Part shown: positions 1 through 4,922 of the stretch, in pieces
Position numbering within the stretch: position 1 is the stretch's first letter
Layout of the letters: each line of letters opens with the position of its first letter
DNA from: Microcaldota archaeon
GTDB taxonomy: Archaea > Micrarchaeota > Micrarchaeia > Micrarchaeales > Micrarchaeaceae
Length of the DNA stretch: 6,499 nucleotides
Direction of reading: 5' to 3'
Assembly: GCA_021836925.1 (NCBI GenBank)
Contig: JAKBHG010000038.1
Location: 1 to 6,499, forward strand
Notes under the pieces: generated by a model
Told to the model about the DNA's origin: nothing
Seen by the model: only the letters and a program-made list of their open reading frames with translations
Databases searched by the model: none
Program-made: the position numbers and the translations under genes

Positions 1-347
1 TTGACCAGTTCTTCAACGAGGGCTTCGAAGTGCCCAAAGTAGACCTGATGGACGAGAAGGATTCCTACAGGATCTTGGCTGAACTGCCTGGAATCGAGAA
101 GAAGGACATAAAGCTCAAGGTTACGGACGACGCGGTGATAATAACGGCCGGCAGCATGAACGAGAAGGAGGAGGGCGCGAAGAGCTACTACTTCAAGGAG
201 CGCTCCTCCTACGGCTTCAAGCGTACGATCCAGATGCCTGAGGGCATAAAGGCGAACACTTCAAGAGCGAAGTTCAATAACGGCGTACTCGAGATAACTG
301 TCCAGAAGGCGAAGCCGTCGGAAGGCACTGATGTGAAGGTCGAGTGA
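1..347 (+). CDS. hsp20: Hsp20/alpha-crystallin small heat shock protein, 5' end missing
   Basis: Small heat shock protein: an ATP-independent cytosolic holdase that binds unfolding proteins as large oligomers. The open frame runs in from the left edge (first whole codon at 3, reading DQFFNEGFEVPKVDL), so the GTG at 30 is an internal Val and the true start is outside the window. About 114 residues are visible. The alpha-crystallin domain is nearly complete: the LPGIEKKDI segment after the first strands, the KERSSYGFKRTI strand region, and the family signature A-x-F-x-NGVLEITV near the end. The tail finishes DVKVE, a V-x-V form of the C-terminal I-x-I motif that docks onto neighbouring subunits. 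Family assignment is firm; oligomer type and clients cannot be read. The gene is convergent with the minus-strand gene that ends at 424, and its stop codon (345-347) lies in a hairpin. Confidence 0.95.
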   Translation, partial: DQFFNEGFEVPKVDLMDEKDSYRILAELPGIEKKDIKLKVTDDAVIITAGSMNEKEEGAKSYYFKERSSYGFKRTIQMPEGIKANTSRAKFNNGVLEITVQKAKPSEGTDVKVE

Positions 348-354
348 CCTTCAC
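333..354 (+). terminator. Perfect 9-bp hairpin spanning the hsp20 stop codon
   Basis: GTGAAGGTC at 333-341 and GACCTTCAC at 346-354 are exact reverse complements around a 4-nt GAGT loop that contains the start of the TGA stop codon. The 3' arm is followed only by CTTTCG, so this is not a classical hairpin plus long T-tract. It lies between convergent genes and could help end or protect the hsp20 mRNA, or act for both strands. The structure is seen directly; the role is inferred. Confidence 0.35.
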
Positions 355-374
355 CTTTCGAGCTTCGAGACATT

Positions 375-420
375 GCGAAGTGCATCCGCTTGTTAATGCA
401 GAGTTAATGGTGCCCTTCGC
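375..420. repeat. Nested inverted repeats in the convergent intergenic gap
   Basis: GCGAAG (375-380) pairs with CTTCGC (415-420), and immediately inside it TGCAT (381-385) pairs with ATGCA (396-400), with a 14-nt bulge on the 3' side. The gap also holds two copies of GTTAATG at 392-398 and 403-409. Since it lies between two gene ends, a weak bidirectional transcript-end structure is possible. The stems are short and could be chance. Confidence 0.22.
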
Positions 421-423
421 GGC

Positions 424-1053
424 TCACAGCTCCATGCTATCCCGTATCTCCTTCAATGCCTCCTGGTCGCGTCCGTATATGTAAGGCGCCAGGTCGAGGC
501 TCTTCGGGCTCTTCTGCAGCTTCTGAGCATATACGTGGCGCAGGTTCTTGTCCACTTCGGTGCAGTAGGCATTCCACTCAACACCGAGCGATTCCACATA
601 AAGTCTCTCTATCTTCGTCGCGACCTCGTGCGCGTACGGGTATTCGTACGCGTCATCCGACAGCCACTTTTCGGTCAGCTCATGGTGCCTGCCTATCGTT
701 TCAAGCGCGTCGACTTTCTTGCCGTTGACCTCTATGAACTGCGGGAATTCCTTCGACATGTATATTGTCTTGCCGTCGCGCGAATAGCCGCCAGTATACT
801 TTATGTCATACTCATGCGTTATCCTTATGTCCTTGCCGGAGAAAGACTTCTTCACCTCTCCGACTTCCTTTCCATCTGACAGCATCTTACCATTCACTAC
901 CGTGATCTTCTTACCGACCTCTACGTCGACGCTGCACAGCGCCGTGACATAGGCGGGCTGCACGAACTCCACTGCCTTGACCACAAAATAGTTGACATCC
1001 TTCTCCTTTTCGGCCTTGTGCTCGATCACTTCGTATTCAACGCCGTTCTCCAT
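424..1053 (-). CDS. Uncharacterised 209-aa protein with HHExxE...AHE...E motif
   Basis: I do not recognise this as a named family. The product is 209 residues, charged and soluble, with no signal peptide or membrane segment. Residues 20-85 look beta-rich. The most conserved-looking part follows: YSRDGKTIYMSKEFP (90-104), then GRHHELTEK (121-129: H123, H124, E125, E128), then YPYAHEVATKIER (138-150: H142, E143, E149) and GVEWNAY (157-163). The spacing of His and Glu on two predicted helices suggests a metal site or a zincin-like fold. From memory, a comparable pattern (HE-x-x-E, then AH-x-x-A-x-x-x-E, then GV-W--Y) occurs in uncharacterised bacterial and phage-associated proteins, but this is recall, not a search. 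Start ATG at 1053; no good ribosome binding site precedes it. It lies 39 nt after the membrane protein gene and may be co-transcribed with it. Confidence 0.72.
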   Translation of the reverse strand: MENGVEYEVIEHKAEKEKDVNYFVVKAVEFVQPAYVTALCSVDVEVGKKITVVNGKMLSDGKEVGEVKKSFSGKDIRITHEYDIKYTGGYSRDGKTIYMSKEFPQFIEVNGKKVDALETIGRHHELTEKWLSDDAYEYPYAHEVATKIERLYVESLGVEWNAYCTEVDKNLRHVYAQKLQKSPKSLDLAPYIYGRDQEALKEIRDSMEL

Positions 1054-1083
1054 ATTGCATCAATCATATCATGTGTAGGAAAG

Positions 1084-1092
1084 GCTTATTTG
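1084..1092 (-). promoter_or_regulatory. Weak TATA-like element upstream of the 209-aa gene
   Basis: On the minus strand the gap reads CAAATAAGCC, with AAATAAG at 1091-1085, about 34 nt before the ATG at 1053. This is the same geometry as the clearer promoters in the window, but the match to a TATA box is poor and it begins within the stop codon of the preceding gene. Co-transcription with the membrane protein is an equal alternative. Confidence 0.25.
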
Positions 1093-1731
1093 CTATACGA
1101 AGCCCAACCAGAGAAGCAGTATGCCTACGAACTCAGAATAGTAGAGGAACGAGGGGAATCCTGATATGTAGAGGGTTCCTGCCGCACTCACGATCACCAC
1201 TCCGCTTATTATCGAGAGCATCTTGGGGTTTTTCTTTTTTCTGTAGCTGATCGCGGCAATCGCTATCAGCGCGACTGCCGATGGGAAAGTGCCGATCGAG
1301 GATGCCGTTATTATCATAATGGGTAGCACGCCGAAGACGACATGGTTAGTGAGCACGTTGCCTATCGTCGAGGTGGCGATGGAGTATGCGGCGAACGCGA
1401 GAGAGGCGATGGCAAATGCTCCAAAATACATCTCGAGCTTCCTTGACTTGTAAAGCGCCACCGCGCCCATCGCGAGCGATTCGACCAGCGCTACTACCAG
1501 GAAGAGGTACATGCCTATCATAAATCCGCTGTATACCCCAAAGGCGAACAGCACCTCGAGAAGCACAGACAGCGCGAACAGCCAAAGTCCAATGGACCAG
1601 AAGAGATGCGACCGCGCCTTGCTCTTCGCATATGCGCGCGTCAGGACCACCGCGAGCCCTACGGTGAGCGCGAGTATCAATATGGTGGAAAACTCCGTGA
1701 ACACCTGGCTTGTCAGCAGTCCGGTTGGCAT
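1093..1731 (-). CDS. Polytopic integral membrane protein, 7-8 TM segments, function unknown
   Basis: The 212-residue product is almost entirely hydrophobic helices joined by short loops. Approximate membrane segments are 13-31, 43-64, 69-93, 101-121, 129-145, 147-163, 171-190 and 196-212; the pair at 129-163 could count as one or two. Basic loops at 32-41 (RAYAKSKARS), 95-99 and 164-170 (YRKKKNPK) are expected to be cytoplasmic by the positive-inside rule. There are few polar residues inside the helices (E59 and E84 are the main ones) and no Lys in the last helix, so it is not a retinal protein. The last helix runs to the C-terminus with no tail. No family signature is recognised, so transporter, sensor or structural roles remain open. 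Start ATG at 1731 has a TATA box at the right distance for a leaderless mRNA. It is followed by the 209-aa gene, possibly in one transcript. Confidence 0.8.
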   Translation of the reverse strand: MPTGLLTSQVFTEFSTILILALTVGLAVVLTRAYAKSKARSHLFWSIGLWLFALSVLLEVLFAFGVYSGFMIGMYLFLVVALVESLAMGAVALYKSRKLEMYFGAFAIASLAFAAYSIATSTIGNVLTNHVVFGVLPIMIITASSIGTFPSAVALIAIAAISYRKKKNPKMLSIISGVVIVSAAGTLYISGFPSFLYYSEFVGILLLWLGFV

Positions 1732-1758
1732 GCAATCACGAGGAGTTGTCTTGAAAGC

Positions 1759-1766
1759 TTAAAAAA
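1759..1766 (-). promoter_or_regulatory. TATA box for the membrane protein gene
   Basis: Minus strand reads AAACCTTTTTTAAGC, with the TATA-like core TTTTTTAA at 1766-1759 and an A-rich flank upstream. Its centre is about 31 nt before the ATG at 1731, so transcription would begin about 5 nt before the start codon. No Shine-Dalgarno sequence lies in between, which fits a leaderless mRNA. Confidence 0.5.
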
Positions 1767-1830
1767 GGTTTATCTTTATCCTGGGCGAATGGAAGGGATT
1801 AATGCACTCTGTCTGCATGACATGCGCATC

Positions 1831-1838
1831 AAAATAAG
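1831..1838 (-). terminator. T-rich end signal after tRNA-Val
   Basis: Directly after the discriminator base the minus strand reads CTTATTTTG. Short T-runs on the non-template strand end transcription in archaea, and the CCA end is not encoded here. The run is short, so termination may be partial. Confidence 0.4.
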
Positions 1839-1910
1839 TGGGCCCGCGGAGAATCGGACTCCGGATCTTCACGTTGTCAACGTGACGTCTTACCATTCGA
1901 CTACGAGCCC
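1839..1910 (-). tRNA. tRNA-Val, anticodon GAC, no intron
   Basis: A complete 72-nt cloverleaf. Acceptor stem GGGCTCG/CGGGCCC is fully paired with one U-G; U8, A9; D arm GTCG-AATGGTA-AGAC; anticodon stem TCACG/CGTGA with loop TTGACAA, giving anticodon GAC (reads GUC, also GUU by wobble); 5-nt variable loop AGATC; T stem CGGAG/CTCCG; discriminator A73. CCA is not encoded and must be added after RNase Z cleavage. Oddities: the T loop is TCCGATT, with C at position 55 where U (pseudouridine) is almost universal; the D stem closes with G13-A22; and A15-C48 replaces the usual Levitt pair. Intact stems and a well-placed promoter argue for a working gene rather than a relic. It lies downstream of rnz on the same strand. 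Confidence 0.95.
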
Positions 1911-1935
1911 CTCTCATAACTAATCGTCAATCATT

Positions 1936-1943
1936 CATATAAA
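1936..1943 (-). promoter_or_regulatory. TATA box for tRNA-Val
   Basis: Minus strand reads ATTAGGTTTATATGAATG, with the core TTTATATG at 1943-1936. Its centre is about 29-30 nt before the first base of the tRNA, so initiation would fall 0-5 nt ahead of the mature 5' end, within the purine-rich GAGAG at 1915-1911. The tRNA therefore has its own promoter, just after the rnz stop codon. Confidence 0.62.
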
Positions 1944-1971
1944 CCTAATGCTGGTAACGCTTGTGGGATTC

Positions 1972-2871
1972 TCAGAGGGTTATTCTGGTGCCGTCTTCCG
2001 CTACCTTCGTGTTGCTGAACGTCTTTGTCGCCTCCTTGAGCAGCGCGGCGCTGCTCTGGTACCTCGCACTGACATGGAAGAGCACGAGCCTCTTGACACC
2101 TGCCTTCTTCGCGACCTGGGCCGCCTCATATACGGTGGAATGCATGTTCTTGACCGCGAGCCCCTTCAGCGAGTGGTCGTATGTCGCCTCGTGTATCAGC
2201 AGATCGGCGCCTCTAGACAATTGGCGCGTGGTCGAAGCTGGGCGCGTGTCCGTCGCATACACGATCTTCCTGCCCGGCTTCGCCTTTATCACGTCCTCGA
2301 ACCTGACAAGCCTGCCGTTGACCTTCAGCTTCCTCTTCTTCTCCAGCTGCTTGAACATCATGCCCTTCAGGCCCAGCTCCCTTGCCTTCTCCTTCATGAA
2401 GTTGAAGCTGTCTTTCTCCTTGAATATGTAGCCGTACGTCGGCACCGAATGGATGAGCCTGAACGCGCTGACCGTGTAATCGTCGCTCTTGTATATCATA
2501 CCCGCCCTTACCTCGCGTATGTTTATCTTGTAACCTATGAGGTGCATGTCGATGCCTATGAAGCCCTTCATCACCCTCTTGTAGCCCTTCGGAACGAATA
2601 TCTCGAGGTCGTCCTTCCTGCCGTTCAGCCCCATGCTCCTGAGAAACCCTGCGATGCCGAAGAAGTGGTCGCCGTGCATGTGGCTGATGAATATTGCCCT
2701 GATCTTCGACATGTTGACTCCATACTTCATCATCTGCCTCTGAGTGCCCTCCCCGCAGTCGAATAGGAGGATATCGCCCTCATATTCCAGGGCGACAGCC
2801 GGCAGGTTCCTGTCCTTTGTCGGCGTAGAGCCCGACGTTCCAAGGAAAGTCACTCTCATCAATGCAACCAT
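1972..2871 (-). CDS. rnz: RNase Z, tRNA 3' processing endonuclease
   Basis: Zinc-dependent endonuclease of the metallo-beta-lactamase fold that cuts the 3' trailer from tRNA precursors after the discriminator base; cytosolic, acts as a dimer. At 299 residues it is the usual short (RNase ZS) length. Motifs: FLGTSGS at 9-15; FDCGEGTQRQ at 37-46; zinc motif HMHGDH at 64-69 (H64, H66, D68, H69); H141; YATDTRP at 205-211 with metal-bridging D208; LIHEATY at 225-231; and FHVSARY at 265-271 with H266. The basic region at about 150-200 is where the tRNA-clamping arm sits in this family. All expected metal ligands are present, so it should be active. ATG at 2871 lies 4 nt after the rqcH stop with a purine-rich AAGGGATAGG before it. 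The internal ATG at 2859 (MRVTFLGT) fits the family N-terminus equally well. Likely co-transcribed with rqcH. Confidence 0.95.
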   Translation of the reverse strand: MVALMRVTFLGTSGSTPTKDRNLPAVALEYEGDILLFDCGEGTQRQMMKYGVNMSKIRAIFISHMHGDHFFGIAGFLRSMGLNGRKDDLEIFVPKGYKRVMKGFIGIDMHLIGYKINIREVRAGMIYKSDDYTVSAFRLIHSVPTYGYIFKEKDSFNFMKEKARELGLKGMMFKQLEKKRKLKVNGRLVRFEDVIKAKPGRKIVYATDTRPASTTRQLSRGADLLIHEATYDHSLKGLAVKNMHSTVYEAAQVAKKAGVKRLVLFHVSARYQSSAALLKEATKTFSNTKVAEDGTRITL

Positions 2872-2875
2872 CTGC

Positions 2876-4015
2876 CTATCCCTTTTCTTCTACCTCTTCC
2901 CCTATGTCGATCACGACCTTTTTGTTCTTCAGGTCGACCGACGTCACCTTTATGCCCTGCTGTGCAGCCTTCAGAAGGCCTTCCGCGGTGGCGTGCCTGT
3001 CCTGTGTGGCTGCCCTTATCAGAGTGTTTATTGCATCCATGTTGTTAAATATTATGGTACCGATGCGCTTGTCCTGTTCTGATTCTGCAAGCAGGCCGTC
3101 TACGGACTTCCGCTGCTTCTCGATGCTGATTCTGATGGACATTGCCTCGGCGCTTTCCGCTTCTTCGGGATGCGCCTCTGCCCTAGCCTCTGCGGCCGAC
3201 GAGTAGACCGCGTCCAATGCTTCGTTTAGGGATCCGCATGCCCTGCTTTCCACGCCGCTGTATTTTGCGAGCTCCACCAGCGCGAAGTCCAATGGTTCCC
3301 CATCGCGCATGTAAACGATCGCCTTTTCGGATCCGATCGCTTTCTTCACCAGTTCGCGTATGCTCGCCGCGAGCTCCGGCAGTCTCTCTTTTACTGACTC
3401 TACCTTGGCTGTCGGATCATCACCTGCCCTGGTTATGGCCTCCTCGACATACAACCTGCCTATCCCAAAAACGGATGCGAAATATCTCGCCACTTCGGCG
3501 TTGGATGTCTCATACTTGATTCCGTACGCCGGATCGCTGGTGAAATCTATCGTGCCGCTCTTCGGCGGCTCGTATGCCATGTGCGGCGCCACTGTCCTGT
3601 CCTTGAACTCCTGCCTCCTGTATGTGAGGAGCGTTGCCATATTCCCATCGGTAAGTATCAGATTGCCTTTTCCGAACAGCTCGAATATTATGTTGATTGA
3701 CAGTTCGCCCTTCTCCGCCGATATATTTATTATGCGGTCGCGGTTCATCTGGGTTATCTCCTTTATCACGAAACCGGATGTGCGTTTCCTGAACGCAGTC
3801 GCGAATCCCGTCGCGGTCTCCGCCTTCTCGATTGTGGTCGTCTCGTTCAGCGTGCCCGGCAGGGCGCAGTTGAGATACGCCTTCTCCCCCTTGTTCGTGA
3901 GCCTGAGCCTGAAGCGGCCCTCTCCCAGCTCGTACAGCTTGTCTATATAGTAGCCGCGGAACTTGCCGAGCTCGCGCACGAGCCTGAACACCTCGATGGT
4001 AGCAAGCTCCCTCAC
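2876..4015 (-). CDS. rqcH: RqcH/Rqc2-like NFACT protein lacking the C-terminal NFACT-R domain
   Basis: RqcH/Rqc2/NEMF proteins bind large ribosomal subunits still holding a stalled chain and use tRNA to add a C-terminal tail that marks the chain for degradation. Visible here (379 aa from the GTG at 4015): NFACT-N at about 1-165, with FRGYYIDKLYE at 19-29, DR at 93-94 (matching the Asp-Arg pair needed for tRNA binding in this family), ELFGKGNLILTD at 112-123 and YEPPK at 148-152; a helix-hairpin-helix, FGIGRLYVEEAITRAG, at 183-198; SLNEALDAVYS at 262-272; then coiled-coil/middle-domain sequence to about 371. The protein ends 8 residues later, just where NFACT-R (about 100-200 aa, DUF814) follows in full-length archaeal members of around 600-700 aa. 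The next gene starts 4 nt on, so no decayed remainder exists. The frame can be extended to a TTG at 4057, but this adds a basic tail unlike the family; GTG 4015 has a Shine-Dalgarno-like sequence. Confidence 0.88.
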   Translation of the reverse strand: MRELATIEVFRLVRELGKFRGYYIDKLYELGEGRFRLRLTNKGEKAYLNCALPGTLNETTTIEKAETATGFATAFRKRTSGFVIKEITQMNRDRIINISAEKGELSINIIFELFGKGNLILTDGNMATLLTYRRQEFKDRTVAPHMAYEPPKSGTIDFTSDPAYGIKYETSNAEVARYFASVFGIGRLYVEEAITRAGDDPTAKVESVKERLPELAASIRELVKKAIGSEKAIVYMRDGEPLDFALVELAKYSGVESRACGSLNEALDAVYSSAAEARAEAHPEEAESAEAMSIRISIEKQRKSVDGLLAESEQDKRIGTIIFNNMDAINTLIRAATQDRHATAEGLLKAAQQGIKVTSVDLKNKKVVIDIGEEVEEKG

Positions 4016-4021
4016 ATCATT

Positions 4022-4029
4022 ACCCCTTT
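4022..4029 (-). promoter_or_regulatory. Ribosome binding site fixing the rqcH GTG start
   Basis: Minus strand reads AAAGGGGTAATGATGTG. The purine block AAAGGGGT (4029-4022) is 6-7 nt before the in-frame GTG at 4015 and resembles the archaeal GGAGGTGAT consensus. The ATG at 4020 is in another frame and meets a stop at once. This supports GTG 4015 over the upstream TTG at 4057. Confidence 0.5.
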
Positions 4030-4048
4030 GCGGCCGCCTGCGTTGCCG

Positions 4049-4061
4049 AAAAAACAAAGAA
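4049..4061 (-). terminator. T-rich tract after the lipid synthase gene
   Basis: On the minus strand, 12 nt after the stop codon of the gene ending at 4073, the sequence reads TTCTTTGTTTTTT, 11 T in 13 nt. Archaeal RNA polymerase ends transcription at such runs without a hairpin, so part of the transcript may stop here, with read-through supplying rqcH-rnz. No clear TATA box precedes rqcH, which favours partial termination. Confidence 0.45.
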
Positions 4062-4072
4062 TAGAGGGGGGA

Positions 4073-4885
4073 TCACTTCCCTCCCTTCTTGAGCTTCTTA
4101 GCGCCCTCCTCCTTGGTTACCTTCGAGAACAGAAGCGCCTTCTTGTACACATCATCCGCTTTGTTGCTGCCTTCGAACGCAGTGCCTATCTGCACCGCAT
4201 CCGCCCCTGCCTCGTATGCAACCCTGAGCTCCTTCTCAGATATGATGCCGCCGCCCACTATGTACGGGACGTCTATCGCCCTTTTCACTTCCCGTACCAT
4301 TTCAGGCGGTATCGGCCCCTTGCCTTGCATTCTAGGGTTGGATCCCGTATCTGTTACTATGAACCTGTTGCCGAGATACTGCCCTGTGAGGGCCAGTGCC
4401 GCCGCGATCTTCGGCTTGGACTGCGGTACGATGTTCGCGTCGCCGACCCATGCCGCAGTGCCTCCCGGTTCTATTAGTATGTATCCGACCGGAAGGGGCT
4501 CTATGCCTGCCTCCTTTACCACAGGCGCACCAAGCATCTGCACCTGCGCATGCCAGTACGGATTCCTCGAGTTGAGCAAGGACTGGAAGTATATCGCATC
4601 GGCATATCTCGTAATCGTCGCCACGTTTCCCGGGAAAAGGACTAGCGGGACGCCGTCTATGGCATCCTTTATCTCCTTCGCGACGCCATCGAGCAGCTCG
4701 CCCTGAACGCCGCTGCTGCCTCCGAGCAGCAACACGTCCGCGCCTCCCTTCGTGACGGCCTTCGCGGTCGCGATGACATCCTTCACGCTCTTGTAATCGA
4801 CCGGGTCTATGAGTGAGAAGAGAAGTGCTCCTCTGTCCTCCAGCCTATCGTTTATGTACTTCTCGGTTTTTCCTATCGAAATCAT
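4073..4885 (-). CDS. Geranylgeranylglyceryl phosphate synthase (GGGP synthase)
   Basis: Joins sn-glycerol-1-phosphate to geranylgeranyl diphosphate, forming the first ether bond of archaeal membrane lipids; a Mg-dependent TIM barrel. The 270-residue product shows LIDPVD (25-30; D27 is the expected Mg ligand), LLLGGSSGV (52-60), LFPGN (83-87), the strongly diagnostic SLLNSRNPYW (102-111), GYILIEPGG (134-142), WVGDANIVPQSKPKIAA (146-162), IVGGGI (209-214) and AGADAVQIGTAFE (226-238, phosphate-binding end). This matches the larger group II of the family. Odd points: the usual Y-x-E-x-GSG segment reads IVTDTGSNP (176-184), so Asp replaces the catalytic-site Glu and Asn the second Gly, followed by a short insertion, RMQGKG; and DPDK near the N-terminus is DPVDYK. 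The Lys-rich tail (KKLKKGGK) is also unusual. Own TATA box upstream; ATG at 4885 probably on a leaderless mRNA. Confidence 0.93.
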   Translation of the reverse strand: MISIGKTEKYINDRLEDRGALLFSLIDPVDYKSVKDVIATAKAVTKGGADVLLLGGSSGVQGELLDGVAKEIKDAIDGVPLVLFPGNVATITRYADAIYFQSLLNSRNPYWHAQVQMLGAPVVKEAGIEPLPVGYILIEPGGTAAWVGDANIVPQSKPKIAAALALTGQYLGNRFIVTDTGSNPRMQGKGPIPPEMVREVKRAIDVPYIVGGGIISEKELRVAYEAGADAVQIGTAFEGSNKADDVYKKALLFSKVTKEEGAKKLKKGGK

Positions 4886-4913
4886 GCTACCAATCCGTAA
4901 GCGTCATTCATGT

Positions 4914-4922
4914 AATATATAT
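4914..4922 (-). promoter_or_regulatory. TATA box for the GGGP synthase gene
   Basis: Minus strand reads GAAATGATATATATTACATG, with the core ATATATATT at 4922-4914. It begins at the stop codon of the upstream epimerase gene. Its centre is about 33 nt before the ATG at 4885, placing initiation about 7 nt ahead of the start codon, with no ribosome binding site between. This is the best TATA match in the window. Confidence 0.62.

Noticed and set aside
30..32. GTG as the hsp20 start codon
   Set aside because: The frame is open upstream to the window edge, and the residues before it (FFNEGFE) fit the usual N-terminal arm of Hsp20, so the start lies outside.
1814..1824. Palindrome GCATG-A-CATGC between the tRNA and the membrane protein gene
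   Set aside because: Only 5-bp arms, single occurrence, no matching site elsewhere in the window; not enough to call an operator.
1948..2766. Long plus-strand open frame (272 codons) opposite rnz
   Set aside because: Lies wholly antisense to a gene with complete RNase Z motifs; the protein is Leu/Arg/His-rich without recognisable domains. It is a by-product of codon use on the other strand.
3360..3950. Long plus-strand open frame opposite the rqcH gene
   Set aside because: Antisense to conserved NFACT-N and HhH coding sequence; Ser/Leu/Val-rich composition typical of a shadow frame.
4016..4057. Upstream TTG start for rqcH, adding 14 residues
   Set aside because: The added RQRRRPQRG stretch is unlike the family N-terminus, TTG is rare, and a Shine-Dalgarno-like block precedes the GTG at 4015.
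4089..4706. Plus-strand open frame opposite the GGGP synthase gene
   Set aside because: Antisense to a highly conserved enzyme; no domain and no promoter or ribosome binding site.
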